Positions 17,146 through 25,394 of a stretch of DNA of 64,000 nucleotides are shown here, piece by piece; the first letter of the stretch is position 1; every line of letters begins with the position of its first letter. Location: NCBI GenBank assembly GCA_963823895.1, contig CAWGNG010000023.1, forward strand, positions 1 through 64,000. Direction: 5' to 3'. Made by a program: the position numbers and the translations under genes. The notes under the pieces are model-generated. The model was given only the letters and a program-made list of their open reading frames with translations. It was not told where the DNA came from and did not search any database. The stretch comes from G963675935 sp963823895. Its GTDB lineage: Bacteria > Planctomycetota > Planctomycetia > Pirellulales > Thermoguttaceae.

Positions 17146-18698
17146 ATGGACTATCGCGGCCGACGGGCGACGATCATGGGGCTAGGACATTTCGGCGGCG
17201 GCCTGGCCGCTGCGCGATGGCTGGCCCGGCAAGGTGCCCTTGTTACCGTCAGCGACGCGGCCGACGAACACGCGCTGGCCGATTCGCTGCCGCTGTTGGC
17301 CGACGTGCCGATCGCCACGATTCATCTCGGCGGGCATCGCGCGGAGGATTTTCGACAGGCCGATCTTGTCGTGGTCAATCCGGCGGTTCGGCCCGATATC
17401 CCTTGGCTGCACGCGGCTCGACAATCGGGCGCACACCTTTGCACGGAATTGGAACTGTTCATCGAGAACTGTCCGGCGAAGATCATCGCAGTGACCGGCA
17501 GCAACGGCAAATCGACCACGGCCGCCATGATCGCGTCGATCCTCAATGCCGCTGGACGACGGGCCTTCCTGGGCGGCAACATCGGCGGGAGCCTGTTGGA
17601 TGACCTGCCGCGAATGACCGCCGACGATTGGGTCGTGCTGGAGATCAGCAGCTTTCAGTTGTGGCATTTCGCTTCCTGTACTCCTCACTCTCCGCGTGAG
17701 GAAAGCAGCGGCCGTACTCCTTACGCTCCGCGTGAGGAAACCGAGGGCTGCGCTCCTTGCATTCCGCCCAAGGAAGCGGCGCACGGCGTGTGTCGAATGC
17801 ATGTGGCCGTGGTGACCGGTTGCTCGCCGAACCACCTCGACTGGCATCGGAACTTTGCCGACTACGTGGCGGCCAAGCAGCGAATTCTCATGGGACAAAC
17901 CGGCGACGATTTCGCAGTCCTCAATACGCTCGACGCCGAAGCGGCATCATGGCTGCCGCTGGTTCGCGGCCGGGCGATTCTTGTAGGTGGGGCAGACATT
18001 CCTGTAGGTGGGGCAGACATTCCTGTCTGCCGTGCCGGTGCCGACGACAACGCAAGGGCAGACAGGAATGTCTGCCCCACCGTTTCGCTGAATGTCTGCC
18101 CCCCTGTTTCGCTGAATGACCTGCCGCCGTTGCAGGCGCAGGCGAGCACAATCGGATCAACGCGGCTTGCGCAGCCGCGGCCGCCGGCGCGACTGGATGT
18201 ACGGCCGACAACATTCGCCGCGGCCTATCGACGTTCCGCGGCTTGCCGCAACGGCTCGAACAAATCGCCGTGATCGACGGCCGCCGCTTCTACAATGATT
18301 CTGCCGCCACCACGCCCGAATCGACCATGGCCGCGTTGCGGTCGCTCGATGCGCCAATCTGGCTCCTGGCGGGCGGAAAAAGCAAAGGATTCAATTTCCA
18401 GCCGCTCGCGGCGGAAATCGTCCGCCATGCGTCCGGAGCGGCGTTTTTCGGCTCGGCTCGCGGCGAATTGCTCGATCGCGTCGCTGCGGCAGCGGGCGAA
18501 TTCCCCTCCGCGGCCGTCGAAACGATGCCCGAGGCGCTCGATTGGTGCTGGCGGCGCTCGCGGCCGGGAGATGCGATCGTGCTCTCGCCGGCCTGCGCGA
18601 GCACCGATCAGTTCCGCAACTTTCAACAGCGGGGCGAGCGCTACGCGGAACTCGTCCACTGCCTGACTGTAGCAGGCGACTCCCGTCACCGATCGTGA
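17146..18698 (+). CDS. murD: UDP-N-acetylmuramoylalanine-D-glutamate ligase, frameshifted, with repeat insertions
   Basis: MurD adds D-glutamate to UDP-MurNAc-L-Ala in peptidoglycan synthesis. Seen are the N-terminal Rossmann part (IMGLGHFGGGLAAARWL), the P-loop VTGSNGKSTTAAMI, LEISSFQLW, NHLDWH and, in another frame, NRINAA, FYNDSAATTPEST, LLAGGKSKGF and LSPACASTDQF. The frame change falls near 18134-18146; restoring one G gives a GEHNRINAA-type junction. Two repeat-derived segments (17676-17790 and 17982-18117) are read in frame. The ATG at 17146 fits the family start. Planctomycetes do make peptidoglycan, so a functional gene is expected. Confidence 0.88.
17676..17790. repeat. Triplicated CTCCGCGTGAGGAA-type repeat inside murD
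   Basis: Three degenerate copies of ACTCCTCACKCTCCGCGTGAGGAA follow each other (core CTCAC...GTGAG is palindromic). murD reads them as TPHSPREES, TPYAPREET and APCIPPKEA between SSFQLWHFA and CRMHVAVVTG, where MurD has a short loop. Confidence 0.75.
17982..18117. repeat. GGGGCAGACATTCCTGTCTGCC repeat inside murD
   Basis: Copies of the GTGGGGCAGACATTCCTG palindrome, one partly duplicated, and their reverse complement are read by murD as VGGADIPVGGADIPVCRAG ... RADRNVCPTVSLN. The same family occurs between genes at 27712, 33866, 37892, 41974 and 52228. The murD frameshift lies just downstream. Confidence 0.85.
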
Positions 18699-18776
18699 AC
18701 TGTAGCAGGCGACTCCCGTCGCCGATCGTAAGTCGGTTGCCCCGCCTCACCGGCGACAGGAGTCGCCTCCTGCAAC
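18668..18776. repeat. GTAGCAGGCGACTCC-family repeats after murD
   Basis: Two direct copies of TGTAGCAGGCGACTCCCGTC (from 18668 and 18703) precede an inverted copy (GGCGACAGGAGTCGCCTCC...). The first copy overlaps the last codons of murD, so the natural murD end may have been altered. Confidence 0.75.
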
Positions 18777-18782
18777 AGCCCA

Positions 18783-18810
18783 TTGACAAGAAATCAAACG
18801 ATGTTATAGA
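18783..18810 (+). promoter_or_regulatory. Strong promoter of the small-RNA candidate
   Basis: TTGACA (18783-18788) and TATAGA (18805-18810) are 16 bp apart. No plus-strand coding frame follows closely; a highly structured region ending in a U-tract does. Confidence 0.75.
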
Positions 18811-18816
18811 AGGGGA

Positions 18817-18930
18817 GTGCTGTGCGCGATCTTCGGGTCGCGCGCGGTCACGGCCTCGGGGTCAACGACAGTCTGGGCTTCCTTGGCGGAGGCCCAGATG
18901 GCGCTGGGAGTCGTTGCCCCGGGGTTTTTG
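18817..18930 (+). ncRNA. Candidate structured small RNA with intrinsic terminator
   Basis: The segment starts seven bases after a strong -10 box. It can form a hairpin of about 12 bp capped by a UUCG loop (18819-18848). A long rod follows: CCTCGGGG (18854-18861) and CAACGAC (18863-18869) pair with GTCGTTG (18910-18916) and CCCCGGGG (18917-18924). A terminal stem TCTGGGCTTCC / GGAGGCCCAGA closes on UUGGC, with an asymmetric bulge on the 3' side. TTTTT follows at 18925-18929. It does not show the SRP RNA core. A 6S-like RNA is possible because of the rod with an internal bubble, but the match is not specific. Confidence 0.6.
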
Positions 18931-19022
18931 TTGCGCGGCAGTTGTGGTAAAATAGGAAATCGGGGTTGAAGATTTTGTTTATTGACTCTCACGTTAGTAA
19001 TGTCGCATTAGCAAGGTTTGGT

Positions 19023-19104
19023 GGGTGCCATGCCCACGCTTGCCGTGGGCATGTTGGGCGGGTCCGCGGTTTACATGCCCACGGCAAGCGTGGGCATGGC
19101 ACCC
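19023..19104. repeat. 32-bp perfect inverted repeat upstream of the cupin gene
   Basis: Arms at 19023-19054 and 19073-19104 are exact reverse complements, with an 18-bp loop. Each arm is itself palindromic (ATGCCCACGCTTGCCGTGGGCAT). It is a single copy of a separate repeat family and lies between the small-RNA candidate and the cupin gene. Confidence 0.85.
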
Positions 19105-19164
19105 CGACATTGATTGTCTGACCCTCAATAGCTGCCGCGCCCACGCGGCGAACGGACTGCTGTC

Positions 19165-19551
19165 ATGAAAATCATCCATTGCGAACAAGTGCAAACGGCT
19201 CCCGTCGATAGCGAAGGGGCATCGGGCTGCCGCATGTGCTGCCTGATCGGTCCCGACAACGCCGCCCCGAGTTTCTCGATGCGGCACTTCGAGATCGCCC
19301 CCGGCGGCCATACGCCGAAACACGCCCACGCGCACGAGCATGAAGTCTTTGTCCTAGAGGGAATCGGCGTGGTCTTGGAGGGCGATCGCGAGCATCCCCT
19401 GCGGCCGGGCGACGCGGTCTTTGTTCCTCCGAATCAGTTGCACCAGTTCCGCAACACCGGCACGTGTACGCTGCGGTTCTTGTGCTTCATTCCGCATCCC
19501 CTTCGCGGCGTTCGCGAAATCTGCGTCGCCGCCTGCGGATGTGACGGGTAG
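19165..19551 (+). CDS. Cupin domain protein
   Basis: A 128-residue single-domain cupin. Motif 1 reads PGGHTPKHAHAHEHEVFVLEG, giving the usual metal-binding histidines and glutamate, and motif 2 reads PGDAVFVPPNQLHQFRN. Cysteine-rich ends (CRMCCLIG and CVAACGC) are unusual. Substrate is not predictable. The frame ends 70 bp before ligA on the same strand. Confidence 0.88.
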   Translation: MKIIHCEQVQTAPVDSEGASGCRMCCLIGPDNAAPSFSMRHFEIAPGGHTPKHAHAHEHEVFVLEGIGVVLEGDREHPLRPGDAVFVPPNQLHQFRNTGTCTLRFLCFIPHPLRGVREICVAACGCDG

Positions 19552-19621
19552 GGACTGGGGGCTAGGGGCTAGGGATTGGGAGGCCGTTTGCGGTTTCGCA
19601 ATCGTGTTGGGGGGAATCGAC

Positions 19622-21745
19622 ATGTCCTCATCTGTCACCTCTGAAATCGCCCGGCTTCGCGAAGAAATCCGCTACCACGACCGGAAGTACCACATCGAGG
19701 CGGCCCCCGAGATCTCCGATACCCAATACGACCGGCTCGTCGAGCATCTCAAGAGACTCGAAGCAGAGCATCCTGAACTGGTCACGCCCGATAGCCCCAC
19801 GCAACGCGTCGGCGAGCAGCCGGTCGAGGGCCTCACGCCGGTCGACCATCGCGTGCCGATGCTCTCGATCGAAAACACCTACAGCCTCGACGAGTTGAAA
19901 AAGTACGGCGAGCGGGTGACGAAGCTGCTGCCCGGTGAAACGGTCGAATGGGTCGTCGAACTGAAGGTCGACGGCGTGGCGGTATCGCTGATTTATGAAA
20001 ACGGCCTGTTGACCCGCGGCGTCACCCGCGGCAACGGCCGCACCGGCGACAACATCACCCACAACGTCCGCACGATCACGGACATTCCGCTGCGTTTAAG
20101 TCCCCTCTCCTTTCGGGAGAGGGTTAGGGTGAGGGCAGGCGGCGAGAGAGAAAGCGGCAGCCCTCACCCCCGGCCCCTCTCCCAAGAGGAGTGGGGAGAT
20201 GAGGTCCTGCCGCTCTTGGAAGTTCGCGGCGAAATCTACATGACCAACTCCGACCTCGTGCAGTTCAACGAGGCGCAGGAGGCGAAAATCGAACGCGGCG
20301 AAAGGGCCGAGATACTGAAGAATACCCGCAACGCCGTCGCCGGCAGTGTGCGGCAGCTCGACCCGCGGGTTTGCGCCAGCCGGCGGCTGCGGTTCTTCTG
20401 CCACAGTGCCGGCGACACCCGCGGCTTGAAAGCCAAGACGCATATCGAGTTTCTCGACGAGTTGCGCGGCTATGGCCTGGCGTCCACGCCCTACGTCGAG
20501 TGTTTCCCCTCGTTTGCCGCCGCCGTCGAGCATTGCGAGGAGCTGATCGAGCGGCTGCACGAGCTCGATTTCGAGATCGACGGCCTGGTGCTGAAGGTCA
20601 ACCGCTTCGACCAGCGCGAGCGGCTCGGCAGCACGTCGAAAGCCCCCCGCTGGGTCATCGCTTACAAGTTCGAGAAGTACGAAGCGACGACGCGGCTGAA
20701 CGCCATTCGCGTGCAGGTGGGCAAGACCGGTGCGATTACGCCCGTGGCCGATCTGGAGCCGGTCGAGTTGGCCGGTTCGACGATCAGCCGGGCCAGCCTG
20801 CACAATGCCGACGAGATCCAGCGCAAGGACGTTCGCCCCGGCGACACGGTGGTGGTCGAGAAGGCCGGCAAGGTGATTCCGCACATCGTTCGCGTCGAAA
20901 AGCACCTCCGCGGCAAGGAGTCGGCCGACTTCCCGCCGTTCGTTTTTCCCACGAAGTGTCCGGAATGCGGTACGAAGCTGGCGAAGGACGAAGGGGGCGT
21001 TTACATCCGCTGCCCCAACCTCGATTGCCCCGCCCAGGTGAAGGAACGCCTCCGCTACTTTGCCAGTCGCAACGCCATGGACATCGAAGGGCTGGGCGAT
21101 AAGCTGGTCGATCAATTGGTGAACACGAAAACCGTGTGTAACTACGGCGATCTCTACCGGCTGGAAGATCGGCAAGACCGGCTGCTCAATTTGGAGCGGA
21201 TGGGCCGCAAATCGGCCGACAATCTCCTGGAGGGCATCGAAGCCAGCAAGAACCGCGGCCTGGCTCGGCTCTTGAACGCCCTGTCGATCCGCCACGTCGG
21301 CTCGCGGGTGGCCGCTGTCTTGGCCGAGCAATTCGGCTCGATGGACGCCCTGATGGCCGCGACCGTCGAGCAGTTGAGCGAGACCAACGAAATCGGCCCG
21401 ATCATCGCCCAAAGCGTCTACGATTTCCTGCACAGCAAGTTCGGCGCCGAGACGATCGCCGACTTGAAGGCCGTCGGCGTGAAGATGAAATCAGCCGCGA
21501 AGGCCGGCGGTTCGCGGGCGTTGGAGGGAAAGACCCTCGTCATCACCGGCACGCTCACAAAGTACAGCCGCGAAGAGATCGAAGAGCTAATCACCCGCCA
21601 CGGCGGCCACGCCGCCTCAAGCGTCTCGAAAAACACCGATTACCTCGTCGCCGGCGAGAAAGCCGGCAGCAAACTCGATAAAGCGAGATCGCTCAGCGTG
21701 CCGGTAATTAGCGAAGACGAATTCGAGCGGCTGTTATCGTCGTAG
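19622..21745 (+). CDS. ligA: NAD-dependent DNA ligase with repeat insertion
   Basis: LigA seals nicks in replication and repair. The 707-residue protein has the Ia domain (YHDRKYHIEAAPEISDTQYD), the adenylated lysine K115 in ELKVDGVAV, the OB-fold, a four-cysteine zinc finger (CPECGTKLA ... CPNLDC), the HhH region and a C-terminal BRCT domain (LEGKTLVITGTLTKYSREEIEE). A 35-residue insertion encoded near 20098-20198 splits the adenylation domain between DIPLRL and LPLLEVRGEIY. The start at 19622 matches the usual N-terminus; the open frame upstream overlaps the cupin gene. The protein remains in one frame. Confidence 0.95.
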   Translation: MSSSVTSEIARLREEIRYHDRKYHIEAAPEISDTQYDRLVEHLKRLEAEHPELVTPDSPTQRVGEQPVEGLTPVDHRVPMLSIENTYSLDELKKYGERVTKLLPGETVEWVVELKVDGVAVSLIYENGLLTRGVTRGNGRTGDNITHNVRTITDIPLRLSPLSFRERVRVRAGGERESGSPHPRPLSQEEWGDEVLPLLEVRGEIYMTNSDLVQFNEAQEAKIERGERAEILKNTRNAVAGSVRQLDPRVCASRRLRFFCHSAGDTRGLKAKTHIEFLDELRGYGLASTPYVECFPSFAAAVEHCEELIERLHELDFEIDGLVLKVNRFDQRERLGSTSKAPRWVIAYKFEKYEATTRLNAIRVQVGKTGAITPVADLEPVELAGSTISRASLHNADEIQRKDVRPGDTVVVEKAGKVIPHIVRVEKHLRGKESADFPPFVFPTKCPECGTKLAKDEGGVYIRCPNLDCPAQVKERLRYFASRNAMDIEGLGDKLVDQLVNTKTVCNYGDLYRLEDRQDRLLNLERMGRKSADNLLEGIEASKNRGLARLLNALSIRHVGSRVAAVLAEQFGSMDALMAATVEQLSETNEIGPIIAQSVYDFLHSKFGAETIADLKAVGVKMKSAAKAGGSRALEGKTLVITGTLTKYSREEIEELITRHGGHAASSVSKNTDYLVAGEKAGSKLDKARSLSVPVISEDEFERLLSS
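20098..20198. repeat. In-frame palindromic repeat inside ligA
   Basis: CCCCTCTCCTTTCGGGAGAGGG and GTTAGGGTGAGGGC are mirrored by GCCCTCACCCCCGGCCCCTCTCCCAAGAGGAG. ligA reads the element as LSPLSFRERVRVRAG ... PHPRPLSQEEWG, a peptide signature I recognise from intergenic repeats in many bacterial genomes. Confidence 0.85.
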
Positions 21746-22246
21746 GTCCGCTTTGGCGATCCCGTCAACCAAGTCGAAGAGTTCCTTCTCCATCTTGGTG
21801 ACTGCCTCCGGCTTGCCATGCTTGAACTCGCAGAATGGTTCGTAGAAGCGGAATCGACGCGCAAGCCGGAACGGACGAAACACTACCGCCATCGGATTGA
21901 ATTCGCGCACGCCGCCGAAATAACGAAACGCCATCACGGCCAACGTGCGTTTCCATTGGCTGCGCTGCGACCAATTGAGGATCACCGCTCGCTCACCGAG
22001 ACGTGGTAGAATATGCTCTTCGATGTAATCGTGCCAAATCGGGCTGTCGGAATAGACGAAGAGCACGTAGCGGCCGTGAGCACACCAACAGCGCCAGGTG
22101 AGAACACTAAGAAATGCGCCGCGCAGTACGCAAAATGCCAGGTACAACGCAATCGCGACCGCTATAAGCGGCAGGAGAATAATGAACAGCAGCAAACCGA
22201 GGGCGTCCGAAAGGCCTCGCCACTTCTTTTTGCGTTGGACGGCCAT
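21734..22246 (-). CDS. Hypothetical membrane protein
   Basis: A 170-residue protein, not recognised. One long hydrophobic segment at about 15-50 (ALGLLLFIILLPLIAVAIALYL) anchors it. The remainder (HGRYVLFVYSDSPIWHDYIEEHILPRLGERAVILNWSQR) resembles a soluble domain that follows a single helix. It begins five bases after the end of the DUF2442 gene, so the two are probably one operon. It overlaps the ligA stop by 12 bp on the opposite strand. Confidence 0.7.
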   Translation of the reverse strand: MAVQRKKKWRGLSDALGLLLFIILLPLIAVAIALYLAFCVLRGAFLSVLTWRCWCAHGRYVLFVYSDSPIWHDYIEEHILPRLGERAVILNWSQRSQWKRTLAVMAFRYFGGVREFNPMAVVFRPFRLARRFRFYEPFCEFKHGKPEAVTKMEKELFDLVDGIAKADLRR

Positions 22247-22250
22247 TGGT

Positions 22251-22481
22251 TCATCCAACCAGCCCGCCGATGGAAATATCCTCGTCCAGCAGCGGCCAGT
22301 GTATGCCGTAACCGCCGGGCGATAGTTCCGCGCGACGGCGCCGCTCGGTCGTAGCGGCAACTAGCACCGGCGAACACCGCTCCCAGGGAATCCGCACTTC
22401 GCGGCCGGCAAGCCGGATGACAAGTTCTGCGTCGGTCACCGCAATGCTCTTGGCAATAATAACTCCGTCGCTCGTCGGCAC
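22251..22481 (-). CDS. DUF2442 domain protein
   Basis: A 76-residue DUF2442-type protein, shown by the strand pattern VTDAELVIRLAGREVRIPWE and the C-terminal GYGIHWPLLDEDISIGGLV. It starts at a GTG (22481). DUF2442 proteins often travel with DUF4160, but here the partner on the operon is a membrane protein. Function is unknown; a toxin-antitoxin-like role has been suggested only by gene neighbourhood. Confidence 0.82.
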   Translation of the reverse strand: MPTSDGVIIAKSIAVTDAELVIRLAGREVRIPWERCSPVLVAATTERRRRAELSPGGYGIHWPLLDEDISIGGLVG

Positions 22482-22611
22482 GGCTCGAATCTCCGCATCG
22501 AATGCGACCCATCACCTGACCGTTCCAATATAGCACCCCTCATCTGGGCATGCAATCCGTGAGGTGTCGTGTTTTCATGATGGAAAATATCCGTAACCGT
22601 GGCATAATAGG

Positions 22612-22851
22612 GTGGTGACCAAGGCAAGACGCTCCCACCCACAATTCGCTGTTTGCATCAAGAACGCCGGCTATCGCGCCTCGCTGGAATTGCACAAAAT
22701 CTATCGCGTCTTGCCCGATGAAAACGCGGCCGCCGCCGGCGATATACGGGTCGTCGATGAAAGCGGTGAGGATTATCTCTACCCTGCGGCCCGGTTTGCT
22801 CCGATCAAGGTGTCAGGTGAAATCGAGAAGTCGTTGCTCTGCGCGAAGTGA
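22612..22851 (+). CDS. Small conserved hypothetical protein
   Basis: A 79-residue protein starting at a GTG. FAVCIKNAGYRASLELHKIYRVLPDENAA and VVDESGEDYLYPAARFAPI form a compact beta-rich pattern that I recognise as a widespread hypothetical family without a known role. It is followed by a kinase on the opposite strand. The reading is supported by the well-formed sequence rather than by context. Confidence 0.7.
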   Translation: MVTKARRSHPQFAVCIKNAGYRASLELHKIYRVLPDENAAAAGDIRVVDESGEDYLYPAARFAPIKVSGEIEKSLLCAK

Positions 22852-22881
22852 CCGTTCAGTTCCTCAGGCAGTACTGTCGCG

Positions 22882-24146
22882 TCAGGACAACATCTTCGCC
22901 AGCCACCACAACAGCAGCACCGCGCCGGCCAGCACCAGCGGCGTGAGCACGAAGACCGCCAGCGGCCAAAAGACTGCTTGCAAGCGGCTGCTCGTCGGAA
23001 TCAATATCTCCTGCGACGAATCGGGCTCGTCGGCCGGCAACCGGGCCACGATCGGGGGCGGCGGCGGAATTGACACACGAAGCGACGGCTGCAAGGGCGT
23101 TCGGCCATTCGTCGGGGCGCCGTTGCCGGAAGATTCGGCCGTCAGGAACGGCGCGAGCCGCACCCGCACCTCGCGGGCCGAGGCGATCCGCTGCGACGGC
23201 TCTTTGGCCATCATGTCGGCCATCACCTCGACGAACTCGGCGCTGAGCCGTGAGTTCAGCCGCCGCGGGTCCAACGGCCGCAACTCGCAATGCGCCCGGG
23301 CCTTGTCGGCCGTGGTGCCGCCGGGAAAGGGCACCTTGCCCGTCACCGCGTAATAGAGCGTGCAGCCGAGCGAGTAGATGTCCCACGCCGGGGCCGGGTT
23401 GCGGGGGTCGCGGATTTGGTCGGGCGAGAGGAAATCGGCCGTGCCCACGATCTTGCCGCGGCGTGGATCGCTCTCGGACGAGCCATCCAGCGAGCCGGCC
23501 AATCCCAAATCGGAGAGTTTCGCTTCGCCGTCGGGCGAGACCAACACGTTGCCCGGCGCCACGTCGCGGTGGACGATTCCCTGGGCGTGGGCGTACTCCA
23601 GGCCCTCGGCCACTTGCGAGATGACCGACGCCGCAGCCGCAACGCCGAGCGGCCCGTCCTGGCGAACGAGTTTTCGCAGGTCGGTGCCCGGCACGTACTC
23701 GGTGACGAGGTAATGAACGTTTCCATCCTCTCCGGCATCGAGGGCGGCAACCAATTTCGGATGATCGAGACTGGCCAAGGCGCGGATTTCGCGGGCGAAG
23801 TTGGCCACCGCCTCGGGCGTCGATTTGTGGAGAGGCAGCACCTTGACCGCCACGACGCGCCCCATCGGGCCGCACTGCGCTTGAAGACCTGCCCCATTCC
23901 CCCCTGGCCGATCGAGTCGATAATCAGATAGGGGCCCAAGTTGAACTTGGTGCGGCCATCGAGCAGTTGTTTTGCCTGCCAAACGTTCAGCACGCCGATC
24001 TCGACCACGCGGTCGGCGAGTTGCCGATCGCTCGGCGGGGCGTTCTCGTCGGGCTCGTCCCCTTCGGACCAGCGCACGCCCGCTCGGGCCTCGTCGAGTT
24101 GTTGCTGCACCAGCAGACCGCTCGCCAAGGCGCACCGCTCAAACAT
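22882..24146 (-). CDS. Membrane-anchored serine/threonine kinase, frameshifted
   Basis: A Hanks-type kinase with an N-terminal segment (ADRVVEIGVLNVWQAKQLLDG) that I associate with planctomycete kinases, then the glycine loop IGQGGMGQVFK. After a frame change near 23877-23882 come VVAVKVLPL, the catalytic loop HRDVAPGN, DLGLAG, SPDQIRDP and a single C-terminal membrane helix (FWPLAVFVLTPLVLAGAVLLLWW). The change is consistent with one lost G in AAGGCGCAG. The ATG at 24146 (MFERCALASG) is the preferred start. The sensor portion after the helix is only a few residues. Confidence 0.85.
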
Positions 24147-24360
24147 CGATGGTTCGAGGTTGCTCACCCGAGTTCCGCTCCCGCGGTTCGACGGACTCCC
24201 GAATCCCACTCGGCGTGGAGTCGGCGACCGCCGTACACACTCACTGATTCTAGCGGCGGGACCGCGGTAACGACAACCCGAACGACGCCGCTGGACGTTC
24301 TGCGAGCGACGGGGGTCAGCGGGGGGCGGCCCGCGCTTCCCTCCGGGGCGCGGCTATGCC

Positions 24361-24642
24361 TGCGGTTACGTTGGTACCAGGGCAGTACGCACGTGGCGAG
24401 AACATATTTTCACGCTCCGCGACCTGGGGTTCATAAAGGTTGCCGCGAAAGGAAACCGTGAAATCGCTAATATCCTCCTGCTAAACCCCCTATCTGTATG
24501 TGCGGATCTCATGAAGAGGGAGAAGATTCCAAGGAAGATTCCAGCCGAATGGAGGAATGCCTTCGTTTCGCGAGCAAGCGAGATCGGCGCGACAATTCCG
24601 CTTGGCACGAAGGATAACGAGGAGCCGCCTGAGGGCGAATAG
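24361..24642 (+). pseudogene. C-terminal fragment of an unrecognised protein
   Basis: A frame without start codon reads TWREHIFTLRDLGFIKVAAK, then ILLLNPLSVCADLMKR and PAEWRNAFVSRASEIGA, ending at TAG 24640-24642. The composition is protein-like, and the pattern resembles the end of DNA- or plasmid-associated proteins, but I cannot name the family. No intact N-terminus is seen between the kinase and this segment. Confidence 0.35.
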
Positions 24643-24651
24643 ACGGGTGGG

Positions 24652-24679
24652 TTGACAACGTGGGGAGTTCACGTATAAT
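24652..24679 (+). promoter_or_regulatory. Promoter of the MazEF-type module
   Basis: TTGACA (24652-24657) and TATAAT (24674-24679) are 16 bp apart, an almost perfect consensus. The antitoxin start codon lies 29 bp beyond. Confidence 0.82.
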
Positions 24680-24685
24680 ATACGT
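24671..24685. promoter_or_regulatory. Operator palindrome over the -10 box
   Basis: ACGTATA-A-TATACGT is a perfect seven-base inverted repeat covering the TATAAT box. Binding of the antitoxin complex here would block the promoter. Confidence 0.7.
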
Positions 24686-24707
24686 ATAGAGGTTCGAGAG
24701 GTCGATC

Positions 24708-24938
24708 ATGCAAAAGAAACTGACCATCACCGTTGACGAAGACGTGTACGAGGGGCTGCAGAAGGTTGTTGGACGCCGAAAGATCGGCAAGTTTCTGCAA
24801 GACCTTGCCCGGCCGTTGGTAGTCCGAAGCGAACTGGAGCCGGGCTACGAAGCGATGGCTGCCGACGAAGCCCGCGAAGCCGAAGCGCTCGAATGGGCCG
24901 AAGCCACGTGCGGAGACGTCGATCATGAAACGAGGTGA
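24708..24938 (+). CDS. MazE/VapB-like antitoxin
   Basis: A 76-residue protein. Its N-terminus LTITVDEDVYEGLQKVVGRRKIGKFLQDLAR fits a ribbon-helix-helix DNA-binding fold, and its acidic tail EAREAEALEWAEATCGDVDHE fits a toxin-wrapping region. The downstream MazF-type toxin overlaps its last 14 bases, the normal antitoxin-first order. A consensus promoter and a palindromic operator precede it. Confidence 0.85.
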   Translation: MQKKLTITVDEDVYEGLQKVVGRRKIGKFLQDLARPLVVRSELEPGYEAMAADEAREAEALEWAEATCGDVDHETR

Positions 24939-25248
24939 GGTCTGGTGGGTGAATTTCGATCGGTCGCTGGGCGGCGAAATCCGAAAGAAGCGCCCGGCCG
25001 TCGTCGTCAGCAATGACGCCGCCAACAAGTTTCTCAATCGCGTGCAGGTTGTTCCTCTCACCAGCAACGTCGACCGCCTCTATCCCGGCGAAGCGTATGT
25101 CACGCTCAAGCGGAAACAATCCAAGGCGATGGCGGATCAGCTTACGACGGTGAGCAAGCTGCGACTGATGGAGCCAGTAGGAACGCTCTCCAGCGGCGAT
25201 ATGCAACGCCTGGAGCAGGCGATTCGCACGCAATTGGACCTGTGCTGA
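24925..25248 (+). CDS. MazF/PemK-family endoribonuclease toxin
   Basis: A 107-residue MazF-type mRNA interferase. The N-terminal MKRGEVWWVNFD, the RPAVVVSND strand and the VVPLTSNVDRLYPGEAYV segment are characteristic, and the C-terminal TVSKLRLMEPVGTLSSGDM matches the family end. The arginine in KRPAVVVS and the threonine in PLTS are the usual catalytic pair. It is coupled to the antitoxin by overlap. Confidence 0.92.
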   Translation: MKRGEVWWVNFDRSLGGEIRKKRPAVVVSNDAANKFLNRVQVVPLTSNVDRLYPGEAYVTLKRKQSKAMADQLTTVSKLRLMEPVGTLSSGDMQRLEQAIRTQLDLC

Positions 25249-25267
25249 GGCCCCCAGCGGCAAAACG

Positions 25268-25298
25268 AAACGGCCCCGGCGATTTGCCGAGGCCGTTT
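25268..25298 (+). terminator. Hairpin between convergent mazF and NmrA genes
   Basis: AAACGGCC (25268-25275) pairs with GGCCGTTT (25291-25298), with a further four-pair inner stem. The A and T flanks would act as U-tracts in either direction. It lies 20 bp after the toxin stop. Confidence 0.55.
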
Positions 25299-25394
25299 CC
25301 GTTCCCAACGCCTCTTCAATGTCCCGGAACTGCGTGCCAGTCTCTGCTCCGGGTTCTCTGCTCCGGCTCCGCCGTTCCGGCCCCTCTGTTGCGG

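Noticed and set aside
17676..18117. CRISPR-like array in murD
   Set aside because: The repeats are palindromic, degenerate and tandem without uniform unique spacers, and they are read as protein.
18804..18992. 62-residue minus-strand frame
   Set aside because: It is antisense to the structured RNA candidate, has no ribosome site and no family pattern; its basic/proline composition follows from the GC-rich hairpins.
20096..21433. 445-residue minus-strand frame over ligA
   Set aside because: Shadow of ligA, with valine/leucine/histidine runs typical of antisense reads of GC-rich genes.
22856..23875. 339-residue minus-strand frame over the kinase
   Set aside because: Wrong frame of the kinase; arginine/glycine-rich without motifs.
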